Source: Gerris lacustris (lineage: Eukaryota; Arthropoda; Insecta; Hemiptera; Gerridae). Taken from it: 64,000 nucleotides of DNA. Positions 63,057-64,000 of this stretch are shown here, one piece after another (position 1 is the first letter of the stretch; each line of letters opens with the position of its first letter). A program made the position numbers and the translations under genes. The notes under the pieces are model-generated. The model worked only from the letters and a program-made list of their open reading frames with translations. It was not told the DNA's origin and made no database searches. The stretch covers positions 42,919,937-42,983,936 of the forward strand of contig OX578286.1 of NCBI GenBank assembly GCA_951217055.1. The letters run 5' to 3'.

Positions 63057-63545
63057 TTTCCAAGCTTACCGAAGGTACCGGAAGCAATGTGATCTTTCTG
63101 AAGATCGATAATTGTTTACGTCTCCAAATTAAACAAATTCTAAGACAGAAATCCGTTTCAGACATCGTGGAACATTTTGTGTCCCATGCCTATTTGTCGG
63201 TCTGTCGCTCAATATTTGCGAACCAACATATCTTAAAAACTACAGACCCGTTTTTAATGAATTTAGATGGTAGGTCATGATTAGCGACGATACGATCCAG
63301 CATATTATCTTAAAAACTACTTGTCAGATTTTTTATAGAATTTACGTGGTAAATCATAATAAGTCTATTGTCAGTGTCATGTAAATTTTAAACTTCTGCG
63401 CCCATTAATTTATTTTCCACGTACACACAAAGTCTATATTTTATAAACATATACATATTTCAAAGTACACATCTGATTTTTAACAAACGCAAATGGTTTG
63501 TCGAATGTTGCTCATAGGCCCATAATAATTTCAACTATCTGACCT
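63057..63545 (-). mobile_element. HINE-D copy
   Basis: GGTTTCCAAGCTTACCGAAG and GGTACCGGAAGCAATGTGAT head, AAGACAGAAATCCGTTTCAG, GTCGGTCTGTCGCTC, then TTTTTAATGAATTTAGATGG twice in diverged form (the second near 63325), and TTGTCGAATGTTGCTCATAG at the end. The fullest HINE-D copy here. Confidence 0.65.
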
Positions 63546-64000
63546 CATTACATTTTGCTAAATTTATAAATTTAATCAAAATAATTTTTTTTTTTTGACA
63601 GATTTAAAAAAGAGGGAGGGGGAGCATAACATCATTAAAGTAAACACGACAACCCCACTAGTTGGTAGAATATCTGAGTGCACGGCAGTGCGCAAGGCCT
63701 AGTTCCAGTAAGCATGCGCAGTGTATCTTTACTTGTACCAATTCACCCGGTTTTTCTCACCCTCTTATCTATGCCTCCTCTTACATTGAGCTTTAGAAAT
63801 TTGAAACATAGATTAAGGAAAACTGTAAAAAATGGAGCACTCAACACCCAGGCTCTCTTCAAAAGGGGAGAATTTCAAAGTTTACATTTTTGTTACTGAC
63901 TGACTCACTCACTCATCATCGAAGTTATAAGCGACTTCCAGAATACCAAGAAACTTGAAATTTGGCACACTTGTAGCTATAGCCGTGTAACTGACAAAAG
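63546..64000. other. No gene; start of another HINE-like repeat at the right edge
   Basis: CTGACTGACTCACTCACTCA near 63896 followed by AACTTGAAATTTGGCACACT is the run-plus-core layout of the HINE families with a different sequence; it is cut by the window edge. The 73-codon frame at 63678-63899 has no known domain. Confidence 0.45.

Overview
The window looks like a piece of an arthropod, most probably insect, nuclear genome. It is very AT-rich, full of (TA)n microsatellites, and contains one recognisable host gene: the exon carrying the second half of a knirps-family (NR0A) nuclear-receptor DNA-binding domain, plus the C-terminal region with two PxDL-type corepressor motifs (19573-20343, + strand). 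The exon for the first zinc finger is not in the window, so about 19.5 kb upstream is probably intron. About 2 kb of AT-rich sequence downstream is a plausible 3' UTR. A narrower taxonomic placement (for example Hemiptera) is a guess.

Almost everything else is repeats. The commonest elements (called here HINE-A to HINE-F) are 0.2-1.3 kb. They share a plan: a short terminal hairpin, an ATTGTG- or TTATA-like motif, a (GTCTG/GTCC)n run, then a core like GATTTTGATGAAATTTGGCA; where full ends are visible there is also a subterminal inverted copy of the hairpin stem. This is the layout of DINE-1/Helentron-associated elements (HINEs), so I interpret them that way. Strand for these elements is given with the hairpin at the 3' end.

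Several cut-and-paste elements can be delimited to the base by inverted repeats and target duplications: a Harbinger-like MITE at 1556-1892; a 2.7-kb hAT at 25268-27984 inside a HINE-A copy; hAT MITEs at 29041-29209 and 59131-59551; a 1983-bp Transib-type element at 38646-40628 inside another HINE-A copy; and two deleted piggyBac elements (54-56 kb and 58.7-60.5 kb) that keep scraps of transposase. At 58.5-60.7 kb three transposons are nested. At 53.7-56.0 kb a 1158-bp segment that includes a piggyBac end is duplicated in tandem with only a few differences.

The most striking item is the Transib-type element. Both ends carry the V(D)J-type heptamer CACAGTG, exactly 23 bp, then an A-rich nonamer, with a 5-bp target duplication. 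Its interior holds inverted copies of a 302-bp GC-richer satellite-like unit between long (TA)n runs.

Tandem repeats (22, 34-35, 38, 40, 50/53, 52, 113 and 287 bp units) and foldback elements fill much of the rest. No host tRNA, rRNA or second host gene could be supported; tRNA- and 5S-related sequences occur only as SINE-like fragments.
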